Below the pieces are notes generated by a model, which worked only from the letters and a program-made list of their open reading frames with translations, was not told where the DNA came from and did not search any database. DNA of 64,000 bases from Streptomyces sp. XD-27. Lineage in GTDB: Bacteria; Actinomycetota; Actinomycetes; Streptomycetales; Streptomycetaceae. The stretch covers positions 5,022,001 to 5,086,000 of the forward strand of contig NZ_CP130713.1 in the NCBI RefSeq assembly GCF_030553055.1, read 5' to 3'. Shown piece by piece: positions 1-7,017 of this stretch; positions within the stretch are counted from its first letter, which is position 1, and the number at the start of each line of letters is the position of its first letter. The position numbers and the translations under genes are program-made.

Positions 1-500
1 CCGCTGGTGAAGACGCCGTCCGCGGCCGGGCCGAGCCCGATGCGGTCGGCGGTCCAGTCGATCAGCCGCCGCTCGATGAGGGTGCCGCCCGCGCTCTGGT
101 CCCAGGTGTCGAGGGAGGAGTTGACGGCGGACAGGACCGCCTCGCCGAGCAGCGCGGGGATCACCACGGGGCAGTTGAGGTGGGCCAGGTAGCGCGGGTG
201 GTGGAAGTAGACGGCGTCCCGGAGATAGACGTCCTCCAGCTCGTCCAGGGCGGCGGCCGCGCTGCCCAGCGGCTGGTCGAGGTCGATGCCGGCGACGCGG
301 GGGGTCAGCTCGGCGGGGGTGACGCCGGTGAACGGGCGGCCGGTGCCGGCGACGGTGTCGGCGACCAGCGCGGCACCGTCGGCCAGGACGCGCCGGTAGC
401 GCTCCGCCGTACGGTCGTTGAACAGGTGTGACCTGCTGTCCGTCGCGCTGGGTACGGGGCCTGTCGAGGCGTCCTCAGCGGTCTGCGCGAGGAGACTCAC
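1..500 (-). CDS. desA: DesA-type lysine decarboxylase, N-terminal part
   Basis: Only the first 166 codons are in the window; the gene runs off the left edge. The translation opens VSLLAQTAEDA and contains YFHHPRYLAHLNCP and SSLDTWDQSAGGT. These are typical of the N-terminal part of the PLP-dependent group II decarboxylase family (lysine/DABA/glutamate decarboxylases). Members next to ferrisiderophore genes in Streptomyces are DesA, which turns L-lysine into cadaverine, the first step of desferrioxamine synthesis in the cytoplasm. The GTG start at 500 is supported by a GAAAGGA Shine-Dalgarno about 7 nt upstream. The PLP lysine lies outside the window, so activity cannot be judged. The preceding desF and desE genes on the same strand make the assignment to the desferrioxamine locus strong. 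No iron box is visible directly before this gene; the one seen is before desE. Confidence 0.85.
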   Translation of the reverse strand, partial: MSLLAQTAEDASTGPVPSATDSRSHLFNDRTAERYRRVLADGAALVADTVAGTGRPFTGVTPAELTPRVAGIDLDQPLGSAAAALDELEDVYLRDAVYFHHPRYLAHLNCPVVIPALLGEAVLSAVNSSLDTWDQSAGGTLIERRLIDWTADRIGLGPAADGVFTS

Positions 501-698
501 GGTCGGTCCTTTCTGATTTCGGGCATGGGGATGCCCGGGCGCGGGCGTGGCGGCGCCCTGGTGTGGGGTGAGTGAGGCGGGGGCCCTGGAAAAGGCATGG
601 CGGTGCCGTGGTGGGGGGCGTGGGCACGGCAGCGCCGGGAGGCCAGGGGTGCCTGTGGGGAGGAAGAGGTGGGGGGCTGGTGGTTCGGGGAGCCGGCC
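501..698. other. desF-desA spacer, unique part
   Basis: G-rich spacer between the desF array and the desA start, with no credible gene in it. A small perfect hairpin (CGGGCAT, loop GGGG, ATGCCCG, 520-537) lies just upstream of the desA ribosome binding site on the desA strand. No DtxR/IdeR-type iron box is present, so desA iron control would have to come from read-through from the desE promoter or from a site not recognised here. Confidence 0.5.
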
Positions 699-832
699 GT
701 CCGTCGGTACGGGGTCAGTCGTCTGTCGGTCCGAGGTCAGTTGTCCGTCGGTACGGGGTCAGCCGTTCAGGTCCGTCGGTACGGGGTCGGTCGTCCGTCG
801 GTATGGGGTCAGTCGTCCGTCGGAGGTCAGTC
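699..832. repeat. 22-bp tandem array across the desF stop codon
   Basis: Six imperfect copies of a 22-bp unit (consensus GTCCGTCGGTACGGGGTCAG plus TC) start at 699, 721, 743, 771, 793 and 815. A 6-bp insert sits at 765-770 and the last copy is shortened to 18 bp. Read on the desF strand, the unit carries GAC GAC TGA CC, the final codons and stop of desF, so the array looks like repeated duplication of the gene's own 3' end. Real copies of the stop at 827-829 and copy-derived TGA triplets follow one another downstream. Confidence 0.9.
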
Positions 833-1792
833 GTCCGCGGGCGCGGTGCCCGACACGGCCTCCTCGACGAGTTGCTCCTCGGTGGCGCCCCGGCGCCAGT
901 AGCCCGTGAACATCACGCGCGTGCGGTCGAAGCCGCGGTCGCCGGTGAGGTGGCGGCGCAGCGCCCGTACGGTGCCGGACTCGCCGGCGATCCACGCGTA
1001 CGGCGTCCCCTCGGGCAGGTCCGTGCCGCGGACCGCGTCCAGGACCAGGCCGTCGCGCCGGCCGGTCGCCCGGTCGCGTACCAGCCAGGTGATCTCGGCG
1101 GTGGCCGGGGTGGGCAGCTGCTGGATGTCCTCGGCGTGCGGGACCTCGATCCACGCGCGCGCGGGGGTGCCCTCCGGCAGCGCTTCGAGGATCCCCGCGA
1201 CGGCGGGCAGCGCGGTCTCGTCTCCGGTGATCAGCACCCAGTCGGTGTCGGCCGGCGGGCGGAAGTCCACGCCGCCGTTGTCGGCGACGACCGGGCCGAG
1301 CAGGATGGCGCGGTCGCCGGGTTCGGCCCGGGCGGCCCAGCGGGAGGCCGGTCCGCCGGCCTCGGCCGCCGCCGGACCCGCGCCGTGCAGCGCGAAGTCG
1401 ACGTCGACCTCGTCCGGGTCGCGGCGCTGCGCGCGCACGGTGTACGAGCGCATGATGCCGCGCTCGTCGGGGTCCATAGCCCGGTACTCCGCGAACCAGT
1501 TCTCACCGGCCTCCGTGGGGACCAGCGGCACGTCCTGGTGGGGGTGCGGAAGGAAGAGTTTGAACCGCTGGTCGCGGCCGCCGGAGACGAACTCGGCCAG
1601 CTCCGGGCCACCGAACGTGATCCGGACCATGGAGCGGCCCAGGAGCCGCGTCCGTACGACGTGGACGTCGAAGAAGCGGAAGGGAAGCGCCGGGGCTGCT
1701 TCGGCGGCCTCCGCGGCTTCGGTGCCCTCTGCGGCTTCGGCGGCTGCTGCCGCTTCGGTGGCGGCTTCGGTGGTGGCTTCTGCTGTGGTCAT
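827..1792 (-). CDS. desF: Siderophore-interacting FAD reductase (DesF-type)
   Basis: 321 aa, matching siderophore-interacting proteins of the ViuB/SIP family. These cytoplasmic flavoproteins reduce ferric siderophores and release iron. The FAD-binding motif RSYTVR is at about residues 115-120. GDETALPA and YAWIAGESG mark the NAD(P)H-binding half, and FTGYWRRGATEEQ is the characteristic C-terminal signature. Residues 4-34 are an unusual Ala/Glu/Thr low-complexity run (ATTEAATEAAAAAEAA), probably a disordered head. The ATG is preceded by GGAAGAGG. It lies downstream of desE on the same strand and upstream of desA, the arrangement of the Streptomyces desEF-desABCD region. Its 3' end is embedded in a 22-bp tandem array. 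Function is secure at family level; the ferrioxamine substrate is inferred from context. Confidence 0.87.
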   Translation of the reverse strand: MTTAEATTEAATEAAAAAEAAEGTEAAEAAEAAPALPFRFFDVHVVRTRLLGRSMVRITFGGPELAEFVSGGRDQRFKLFLPHPHQDVPLVPTEAGENWFAEYRAMDPDERGIMRSYTVRAQRRDPDEVDVDFALHGAGPAAAEAGGPASRWAARAEPGDRAILLGPVVADNGGVDFRPPADTDWVLITGDETALPAVAGILEALPEGTPARAWIEVPHAEDIQQLPTPATAEITWLVRDRATGRRDGLVLDAVRGTDLPEGTPYAWIAGESGTVRALRRHLTGDRGFDRTRVMFTGYWRRGATEEQLVEEAVSGTAPADD

Positions 1793-1856
1793 GAGAGAGG
1801 CCTCTTCCTTTCACGTGCCGGGGGTGAGGGCCCGGGGCCCGCGGGAACCGGGTGGT

Positions 1857-1892
1857 CCGGGCCGGCGGACGGGGAAGTGTCCGCCGGCCCGG
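1857..1892 (-). terminator. Strong hairpin between desE and desF
   Basis: A perfect 14-bp stem (CCGGGCCGGCGGAC / GTCCGCCGGCCCGG) with an 8-nt loop begins 4 nt after the desE stop. No T tract follows, which is common for Streptomyces terminators. It could terminate or attenuate transcripts so that the binding protein is made in excess of the reductase, or stabilise the desE message 3' end. Confidence 0.7.
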
Positions 1893-1896
1893 CCGG

Positions 1897-2931
1897 TCAG
1901 CGGACCTTCTTGGCGTCCTGGATGGCCTTGGTCAGGGACTCGATGAGCGGGGCGGCACCGGCGTAGCTGAAGCGCGGCTCGCTGCTCCACGAGGCGATCT
2001 GTCCGGCCTTGACGGCGGGCAGCTGCTTCCACGTGGGCTTGGAGGCGAGGTCCTTGGGCTGCAGCGTCCCGGTGCGGTTGTCGAGGAGGAGCAGGTCGGC
2101 GTCGTACTGGTCAGCGTTCTCCCAGCTCAGGGACTGGAAGTAGCCGTTCTCGTCCAGCTTTTCGGGGACCACGAAGTCCACGCCGAGCTCGCGGAAGTAG
2201 ATGAGGTCGGCATTGACCTTGGGGTTGGAGACGTAGAACAGGTCGGGGTTGGCGGAGCACGCCATGACCCTGATCCGGCTGGACTTGGCGGTCTTGCGCA
2301 GCGTCTCGGCGGCCTTCTCGAAGCGGGCCTTGGCGTCGGTGACCTTCTTGGCCTTGAGGTCGGCGCCGAGGGACTCGGCCAGTTCGGCGTAGCGCTTGAT
2401 GGGCTCCAGCATCGAGACCCGGGCGGTGCTGATGGCGAGGGTGTCGGCCAGGCTGAAGATCTTCTTCTTGCTGGCCTCGGGGACGTAGAACAGGGCGCCC
2501 GGGTCGTACATGTTGCTGATGAGCAGCTGGGGTTCGAGGCCGACGTACTCCTCGATGCTGAACTTGTCGTACTCGTTGCCCAGGATCTTCACCCGGTTGA
2601 CGTCCACGTCGCCGGCCATCGGGTCCGGCTTGCCGTTCGGGAGCTTGGTCGGGCCGAAGACGCCGACGATCTGGTCGTCGATGCCGAAGTCGTGCAGGGC
2701 GGCGGCCACGGGGGTGTAGGCGACGATCCGCTGCGGGGTGCCGTCCAGGCGCACCGTCTTCTTGCGGTCGTCGGTGAAGGACCAGGCGCCGCCCTTGCCG
2801 CTGTCCGAACCGCCGCCGGACTTCGAGCCCTTGTCGTCGCCGCAGGCGGTGACCAGGGCGCCGAGGCCGACGGCGCCGCCCGCGGCGAGCAGGCCGCGGC
2901 GGGAGAGGGAGAGGGCTCTGGAGGGGCGCAT
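1897..2931 (-). CDS. desE: Ferric-siderophore ABC substrate-binding lipoprotein (DesE-type)
   Basis: 344 aa. The N-terminus combines a twin-arginine motif (SRRGLLA, Arg11-Arg12), a hydrophobic stretch and the lipobox LVTAC with Cys30 as lipidation site, so it should be a Tat- or Sec-exported lipoprotein on the outer face of the membrane. The rest matches periplasmic-binding protein fold III (FecB/FhuD/FepB): PQRIVAYTPVAAALHDFG, then KILGNEYDKFSIEEYVGLEP, then a long helix and the C-terminal lobe. In Streptomyces this gene next to desF/desA encodes the ferrioxamine receptor DesE, which would deliver ferrioxamine to a permease encoded elsewhere. A DtxR/IdeR-type iron box sits immediately upstream, so iron starvation should induce it. 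Confidence 0.87.
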   Translation of the reverse strand: MRPSRALSLSRRGLLAAGGAVGLGALVTACGDDKGSKSGGGSDSGKGGAWSFTDDRKKTVRLDGTPQRIVAYTPVAAALHDFGIDDQIVGVFGPTKLPNGKPDPMAGDVDVNRVKILGNEYDKFSIEEYVGLEPQLLISNMYDPGALFYVPEASKKKIFSLADTLAISTARVSMLEPIKRYAELAESLGADLKAKKVTDAKARFEKAAETLRKTAKSSRIRVMACSANPDLFYVSNPKVNADLIYFRELGVDFVVPEKLDENGYFQSLSWENADQYDADLLLLDNRTGTLQPKDLASKPTWKQLPAVKAGQIASWSSEPRFSYAGAAPLIESLTKAIQDAKKVR

Positions 2932-2988
2932 GGCGGGAGTCTTTCGTTCGATGCGGACGCGGGGACGGCCGCTGGACCAAGTTCGAGG

Positions 2989-3013
2989 TTAGGTTAGCCT
3001 AACCAACTTGGTT
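2989..3013. promoter_or_regulatory. Iron box (DmdR/IdeR) plus adjoining palindrome
   Basis: Positions 2989-3007 read TTAGGTTAG C CTAACCAAC. The left half is identical to the actinobacterial iron-box consensus TTAGGTTAGGCTAACCTAA and the right half matches 7 of 9. The core GGTTAG-C-CTAACC is a perfect inverted repeat. Overlapping its right arm is a second perfect palindrome, AACCAA-C-TTGGTT (3001-3013). The site lies about 58 bp upstream of the desE start. By analogy with S. coelicolor DmdR1, the Fe-loaded repressor should bind here. Confidence 0.85.
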
Positions 3014-3020
3014 GTCCAGT

Positions 3021-3039
3021 GGCGGGGGCCCCTCCCGCC
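3021..3039 (-). terminator. GC-rich hairpin after the DUF4190 gene
   Basis: GGCGGGGG / CCTCCCGCC forms an 8-bp stem including one G-U pair, with a 3-nt loop. It lies about 40 bp beyond the DUF4190-type gene and just upstream of the iron box, so it would stop that operon running into desE. A 13-bp direct repeat (GACTCCGCTGCGC, two copies, 3042-3067) lies between the hairpin and the gene. Confidence 0.5.
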
Positions 3040-3080
3040 GTGACTCCGCTGCGCGACTCCGCTGCGCGACCCGCCGGGAA

Positions 3081-3347
3081 TCAGCCCCCGAACTGCCAGA
3101 TGACCGACTGATCGGCCGTCACCAGGGCGGCGAGTACGAGGAGGTCGGCCGCGCCCAGCGTGATGCCGAGCAGGGCCCGGCCGCGGCGCCCGGTGCCGCG
3201 GGCCAGCGCGAGGCCGCCGAGGATGATCGCGCACGGCCCGAAGACCAGGTTGAACAGCAGAAGGCCGATCAGGCCCATGACGAACGAGGCGACGGCCATG
3301 CCGTCGGCGTCGGTGCGGCGCCAGGCGGCCGGACTCGTGGTGCTCAT
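3081..3347 (-). CDS. DUF4190-type small membrane protein
   Basis: 88 aa. A short soluble head (MSTTSPAAWRRTDADG) is followed by two hydrophobic segments (about 18-45 and 58-78) separated by a basic loop GTGRRGRA. The pattern ADGMAVASFVMGLIGLLLFN is typical of DUF4190 proteins, which are common in actinobacteria and have no assigned biochemical role. The start has an AAGGAGC ribosome site at 3354-3360, inside the end of the upstream gene. Its stop is only 3 bp from this start, so the two genes should be one transcript. Both are divergent from a TetR gene that probably controls them. Confidence 0.65.
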   Translation of the reverse strand: MSTTSPAAWRRTDADGMAVASFVMGLIGLLLFNLVFGPCAIILGGLALARGTGRRGRALLGITLGAADLLVLAALVTADQSVIWQFGG

Positions 3348-3350
3348 CGG

Positions 3351-3554
3351 TCAGCTCCTTTTCTGCGCGGTCTGCGTGGCGGTCTGCGCGTTCGGTGCGG
3401 TCCGCGCGTTCTGTGCGAGCCGTTCGCGGAGGAAGAAGACGAGCAGCCAGGTGCCGATGACGGCCGAGGCCGCGAGGAACACCGGGAGCGGGGTGTGTGC
3501 CGCCGCGCCCAGGAGGATTCCCATCAGGAGGAGAGCTGCGACGAGGAAGATCAT
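3351..3554 (-). CDS. Small two-helix membrane protein
   Basis: 67 aa with two predicted membrane helices (MIFLVAALLLMGILLGAAA and PVFLAASAVIGTWLLVFFL), then a polar tail rich in Ala, Thr and Gln. I do not recognise a named family. The ATG at 3554 was chosen over an upstream in-frame start because a GAAAGG Shine-Dalgarno stands 7 nt before it, and because the upstream extension would run across the operator palindrome. It is the first gene of a two-gene operon with the DUF4190-type gene. The divergent TetR gene and the palindrome between them suggest TetR-controlled expression. Confidence 0.6.
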   Translation of the reverse strand: MIFLVAALLLMGILLGAAAHTPLPVFLAASAVIGTWLLVFFLRERLAQNARTAPNAQTATQTAQKRS

Positions 3555-3597
3555 GTGCGGCCTTTCTCGGATGCGGATGGCCTGCGTGTTTCGGTTG

Positions 3598-3627
3598 AGT
3601 GAACAGTTGGGATGACAACTGTTCACT
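3598..3627. promoter_or_regulatory. TetR operator palindrome
   Basis: A perfect inverted repeat with 12-bp arms, AGTGAACAGTTG and CAACTGTTCACT, separated by GGATGA. It lies between the divergent TetR gene and the small membrane operon. A degenerate second copy (AGTGAGAGAACGGTTGTTTACT, 3653-3674) overlaps the TetR start region. Length and position fit a TetR dimer operator with autoregulation. Confidence 0.75.
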
Positions 3628-3681
3628 GACATCTCCATCCTACGCTGGCCAAAGTGAGAGAACGGTTGTTTACTGAATGAC

Positions 3682-4272
3682 ATGAGTCACACGCTCGGGG
3701 TCCGGCAGGCCCAGAAACAGAAGACCCGGCAGGCACTCCTCGATGCAGCCCTGCGACTCCTGGAGGACCAGAGCCTGAGCAGCCTGGGGCTGCGCGAGGT
3801 GACCCGCGTCGTGGGCGTCGCCCCGGCCGCCTTCTACCGGCACTTCCGGGACATGGCCGACCTCGGCGTCGCGCTGGTGGAGGAGGCACTCGGCAGCCTG
3901 CACGGCATGGTGCGCGCCATACTCGCCGAGCAGAACGGGGACGACGAGCGGATCGACGCCACGGTGGCGGTCGTCGCCGAGCACGTACGCCACCACTCCG
4001 CCCACGTCCGTTTCATCGCCCGCGAACGGCACGGCGGCGTACGCCCGGTGCGGGAGGCCATCGCGGCGCAGCTCGGCAGGTTCGCCGACGAGGTCGCGGA
4101 GGTGTTCGCCGGCCCGCTGGTCGCCGAGGGCTGGAGCGCCGAGGACGTCCAGATGCTCGCGGAGCTGTACGTCGACCACATGGTGATGACGGCGACGGCG
4201 TTCCTGGAGGCGGGGGCGAGGCGGAGGCCGAGCGGCGGATCGCGCGGGTCGCCCGGCGGCAGCTGCGCCTGA
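3682..4272 (+). CDS. TetR-family repressor with frameshifted C-terminus
   Basis: 196 aa as read. The N-terminal helix-turn-helix is clear: TRQALLDAALRLLEDQSLSSLGL, then REVTRVVGVAPAAFYRHFRD. The last 20 residues are a low-complexity Gly/Arg/Ser tail (RRRPSGGSRG). If one G is added to the GGGGG run at about 4213-4217, the frame continues EAEAERRIARVARRQLRLIS... to a TGA at 4305-4307. That ending, with a basic RQLRLI helix and a terminal Trp, resembles other TetR proteins. So this is a -1 frameshift, either real or a base-calling error. The divergent membrane operon is the likely target, through the palindrome at 3598-3627. Confidence 0.8.
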   Translation: MSHTLGVRQAQKQKTRQALLDAALRLLEDQSLSSLGLREVTRVVGVAPAAFYRHFRDMADLGVALVEEALGSLHGMVRAILAEQNGDDERIDATVAVVAEHVRHHSAHVRFIARERHGGVRPVREAIAAQLGRFADEVAEVFAGPLVAEGWSAEDVQMLAELYVDHMVMTATAFLEAGARRRPSGGSRGSPGGSCA

Positions 4273-4318
4273 TCAGCCTCGGCCGCCGTCATTGGGCCGA
4301 GGTGTGAGCGGAACCCTC

Positions 4319-4438
4319 ACCGGCGGCGTGTGTCAGACGGATACCGACAGCGTGTGTCATGCGGACACCGGCGGCGCGTGTCATGCGGGCATCGGCGGCG
4401 CGCGTCATGCGGGCACCGGCGGCGTGTGTCATGCGGAG
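4319..4438. repeat. 24-bp tandem array across the M6 protease stop
   Basis: Five consecutive 24-bp units (consensus ACCGGCGGCGTGTGTCATGC plus GGAC) start at 4319, 4343, 4367, 4391 and 4415. The unit nearest the protease holds its last codons and TGA stop (4429-4431 on the plus strand). The other four therefore repeat the gene's 3' terminus into the downstream region. Units differ at a few positions, so the expansion is not recent or has drifted. Confidence 0.92.
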
Positions 4439-5769
4439 CGCGTGACCTTCACCCGGTAGCCGCCGCCCGCGTCCTGTCCCGTCACGGTGATCCGGAGCCC
4501 GTGTTCGCGGTCGTCCAGGTGCCCACCTGAGCGGTACGCGGCGTCGCTCAGCTCCGGGTGCACGTTCGGCTGCCGGGTGCAGCCGCCGCTGTCCGGCGTG
4601 GCGTCCATGACGGTGATCGGGCCCTCGCCCGAGTCGGCCCGGGTGTCCAGCCGGGAGATCAGGACGCCCGGCCGGCAGACGCCCTCGTCGTTCCCCTCGT
4701 TCGTACGGACCTCGATCGCGTAGCCCGCGGAGTCCGATGCGGGGACGAAGACCAGCTTGGTGCCGCCGCCGGGGCGCCCGAGCGGGCTGATGGCGTAGGT
4801 CGAGTCACCCGGCCGGGCGGCGCACTCCACCTGATCCTCGGTCAGCCAGCCGAGCTTCCACTTGTGCCAGGCGAACACGTCGTTGCCCGCGCCCCAGTCC
4901 TCGCTCATCACGTCCCAGTGACCGGCGTGGTCCGCGCCCTGCGCCGTATAGAGGTCGGGGAGGCCGAAGGTGTGGCCGTTCTCGTGCGGCAGGACGCGGT
5001 AGCCGTTGGCGGCGAAGGAGCCGGTGCCGTCGTCCTGGCGGCTGTAGATGAAGGAGACGTTGGCGAGTGGGACGCCGTCGGCGCGGGGCGCCTCCCGGTT
5101 CCCGGCGAAGGTCACCGACAGGACCGTGTGCGCGGCGGGCGGTCCGGCATTGGGCGTGATCAGCACGTTGACCAGGTCGTAGCGGCGGAAGTCGACCAGC
5201 GGGTCGGCGGCCCGCGCGATGTCGCGGAGCAGCTTGCGGTAGCCGGGCTCGAAGGTGCTGCCGCGCTCGATGCCGTATGAGCGGAAGGTGTGCGGCATCC
5301 GTAGCCAGCGGTCGACCGGTGCCGCCGGCCGGTAGTCCAGCCGGCCGTAGGAACCGCGGGCGAACCACTGCGCGGTCCGCGGGAAGAACTCCGCGAAGCG
5401 CTGCCGCGCCGTCCCCTCACCCGGCGTGTCGGGGAAGTCGATCATGAGGGTGAGGGCGTGGACGGTGCCGGTGCTGCGGCTGTAGCCCGGCGCGGTGGGC
5501 ATGCCCTCCGACATCCGGGTGTCCGGTCCGGGGGCGAGTGTGCACGACAGGCCGTCGTCGGGGGTGGCGGACCCCGGCAGGGCGGGGGCGCGGGCGGCCG
5601 GCGGTCCGGCCCGTGCGCCGTTGGAAGCCGCAGGCGCGCAGACGGCCAGGACGAGGGTGGCGGTGGCGGCGAGCGCGGTGCGGCGGGCGGATATCCGGCC
5701 CCGGGGGTTCCGGGGCCGACGTATTCGCCGGCGGCGTATTCGCGGGCCTCGTGGGCGTTGGTTCCTCAT
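4429..5769 (-). CDS. Secreted M6-family metalloprotease
   Basis: About 446 aa from the ATG at 5769; a longer GTG start at 5901 is possible but less likely. A very basic N-terminus (RRRRIRRPRNPRGR) is followed by the hydrophobic segment ALAATATLVLAVCAPAA, a likely export signal. The zinc site is HENGHTFGLPDLY, an HExxH followed by a downstream Asp as in M6 (immune inhibitor A-like) peptidases, and HWDVMSEDWG supplies the Met-turn. It should be an extracellular zinc protease. The C-terminal 100 residues look like a beta-rich appendage ending in YRVKVTRSA. No partner gene is evident. Its stop codon lies in the 24-bp tandem array. Confidence 0.75.
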   Translation of the reverse strand: MRNQRPRGPRIRRRRIRRPRNPRGRISARRTALAATATLVLAVCAPAASNGARAGPPAARAPALPGSATPDDGLSCTLAPGPDTRMSEGMPTAPGYSRSTGTVHALTLMIDFPDTPGEGTARQRFAEFFPRTAQWFARGSYGRLDYRPAAPVDRWLRMPHTFRSYGIERGSTFEPGYRKLLRDIARAADPLVDFRRYDLVNVLITPNAGPPAAHTVLSVTFAGNREAPRADGVPLANVSFIYSRQDDGTGSFAANGYRVLPHENGHTFGLPDLYTAQGADHAGHWDVMSEDWGAGNDVFAWHKWKLGWLTEDQVECAARPGDSTYAISPLGRPGGGTKLVFVPASDSAGYAIEVRTNEGNDEGVCRPGVLISRLDTRADSGEGPITVMDATPDSGGCTRQPNVHPELSDAAYRSGGHLDDREHGLRITVTGQDAGGGYRVKVTRSA

Positions 5770-6082
5770 TGCCGACCACGGTGCGGGCGGCGGGGAGGCG
5801 GTGCCCGTGCGGCGCGGCCGAACGGGTGGCGATCCCGGCCCATGCGGGGGACGTCCCGGCCGGGAAGGTGTGAAACCCCGCGCCACGCGATCGTGATGCA
5901 CGTCACACGGCCGCCGTGAAATATCCGGGGATGGTCTCCCCGTTTAGACAAGTGTTCGGCGAAACGGGGAATCGCTCCCCGGAAGCCGGACACCGCGACA
6001 AGACAGACGAGATATGCGTGACGGCCGGATGCCCGAAGCATCCGGGCATCCGCATACGAACGTGGGGGAAGGAGTGCCGCTC
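5770..6082. other. Divergent intergenic region, M6 protease / TetR
   Basis: No gene apart from a possible N-terminal extension of the protease. It carries an imperfect inverted repeat: CCCCGTTT (5938-5945) and AAACGGGG (5962-5969), enclosing AGACAAGTGTTCGGCG. This is a candidate operator for the downstream TetR gene and its efflux partner. Confidence 0.4.
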
Positions 6083-6922
6083 GTGGCCGCCAGCACCACC
6101 GGGAACGCCGCACAGGGTGTTGCCGGAAGCGCCGCCGAGGCAGCGGGAACCGGCAAGGCTGCCAAGGCCGCCGCCGACAGGAACGCCGCCCGGGTCGCCG
6201 CCAAGACGGCCGCCGCCGCGACCGCCAAGGCGGGTGCCAAGGCCGCGCAGCCCCGGCTGCGCGCGGACGCGCTGCGCAACCGGGAGCGGATCATCGCGGC
6301 CGCCCGCGAGGTGCTCGTCGAGTACGGGGCGGAGGTCCCCCTCGATGAAATCGCTCGACGAGCGGGCGTCGGGAATGCCACGATCTATCGGCACTTCGCG
6401 GACCGTCGCGAGTTGATCCACCATGTCACCCTCTCGGTCATGGGCCGCATCGCGGACCAGGCCGAGGCGGCCCGAGCTGAGGAGAGCGATGCCTTCCAGG
6501 CGCTGCGGCGTTTCGTGCACGCGGCGGCGGACGAGCGCATCGGAGCCCTGTGCCCGCTCCTCTCCGACGGGATCGACAGAGAGCACCCCGACCATGTAGC
6601 CGCCAAGGGGCGGCTCGAGGCCGCCATCGAGGCGCTCATGCGGAGCGCGCGCGACACCGGCCAGCTGCGCACCGACATCGACGTCGGTGACCTGATGGTC
6701 GCCCTGACCCAGCTCACCAGACCGCTGCCGGGTTGGGGGTCCCGCCTGGGGGCACCTCCCGGACGAAGTCCGGGGGAGGAGCCTGGGGGCGGCTGTATGA
6801 ACTTCGACCGATTCGTGCACCGGCATCTCCAGCTGTTCCTGGACGGCCTGATGACGCCGGCGCGCTCCGAACTCTCCGGCTCCGCCGCGACCTTGGAGGA
6901 CCTGCGACGCCAGCAGTCATGA
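6083..6922 (+). CDS. TetR-family regulator of the adjacent exporter
   Basis: 279 aa from the GTG at 6083, which has an excellent GGGAAGGAG site 8 nt upstream; earlier in-frame starts lack one. An Ala/Lys/Thr-rich head of about 55 residues precedes the helix-turn-helix (RADALRNRERIIAAAREVLV, then LDEIARRAGVGNATIYRHFADR). The ligand domain is typical of the TetR proteins that precede DHA2 exporters in Streptomyces. Near the C-terminus the run GWGSRLGAPPGRSPGEEPGG interrupts an otherwise family-like passage (LTRPLPG ... CMNFDRFVHRHLQLF). It is encoded by an in-frame palindromic element described separately. The exporter starts 95 bp downstream on the same strand, so the protein probably represses both genes. 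Confidence 0.8.
   Translation: MAASTTGNAAQGVAGSAAEAAGTGKAAKAAADRNAARVAAKTAAAATAKAGAKAAQPRLRADALRNRERIIAAAREVLVEYGAEVPLDEIARRAGVGNATIYRHFADRRELIHHVTLSVMGRIADQAEAARAEESDAFQALRRFVHAAADERIGALCPLLSDGIDREHPDHVAAKGRLEAAIEALMRSARDTGQLRTDIDVGDLMVALTQLTRPLPGWGSRLGAPPGRSPGEEPGGGCMNFDRFVHRHLQLFLDGLMTPARSELSGSAATLEDLRRQQS
6729..6790. repeat. REP-like palindromic insert inside the TetR gene
   Basis: Two direct copies of GCCTGGGGGC (6744-6753 and 6781-6790) bracket a hairpin, CCTCCCGGAC / GTCCGGGGGAGG with loop GAA (6755-6779). It resembles G-rich intergenic palindromes common in Streptomyces, but here it is inside a reading frame and adds about 20 codons without a shift. The family resemblance is from memory, not a search. 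Confidence 0.55.
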
Positions 6923-7017
6923 CCGGATCCGGGCGATCCGTCCCGTAGCCCGCCCGCCCTCGCGTTCCAGACTTACCGTCCCGTTTTCACTCTCCGCACC
7001 GCTAGGTAGGCCCACCC

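Noticed and set aside
501..698. Second iron box before desA
   Set aside because: No TTAGG-type palindrome is present in this spacer.
699..832. Possible CRISPR array
   Set aside because: Direct contiguous repeats without spacers and no cas genes; same for the other tandem arrays.
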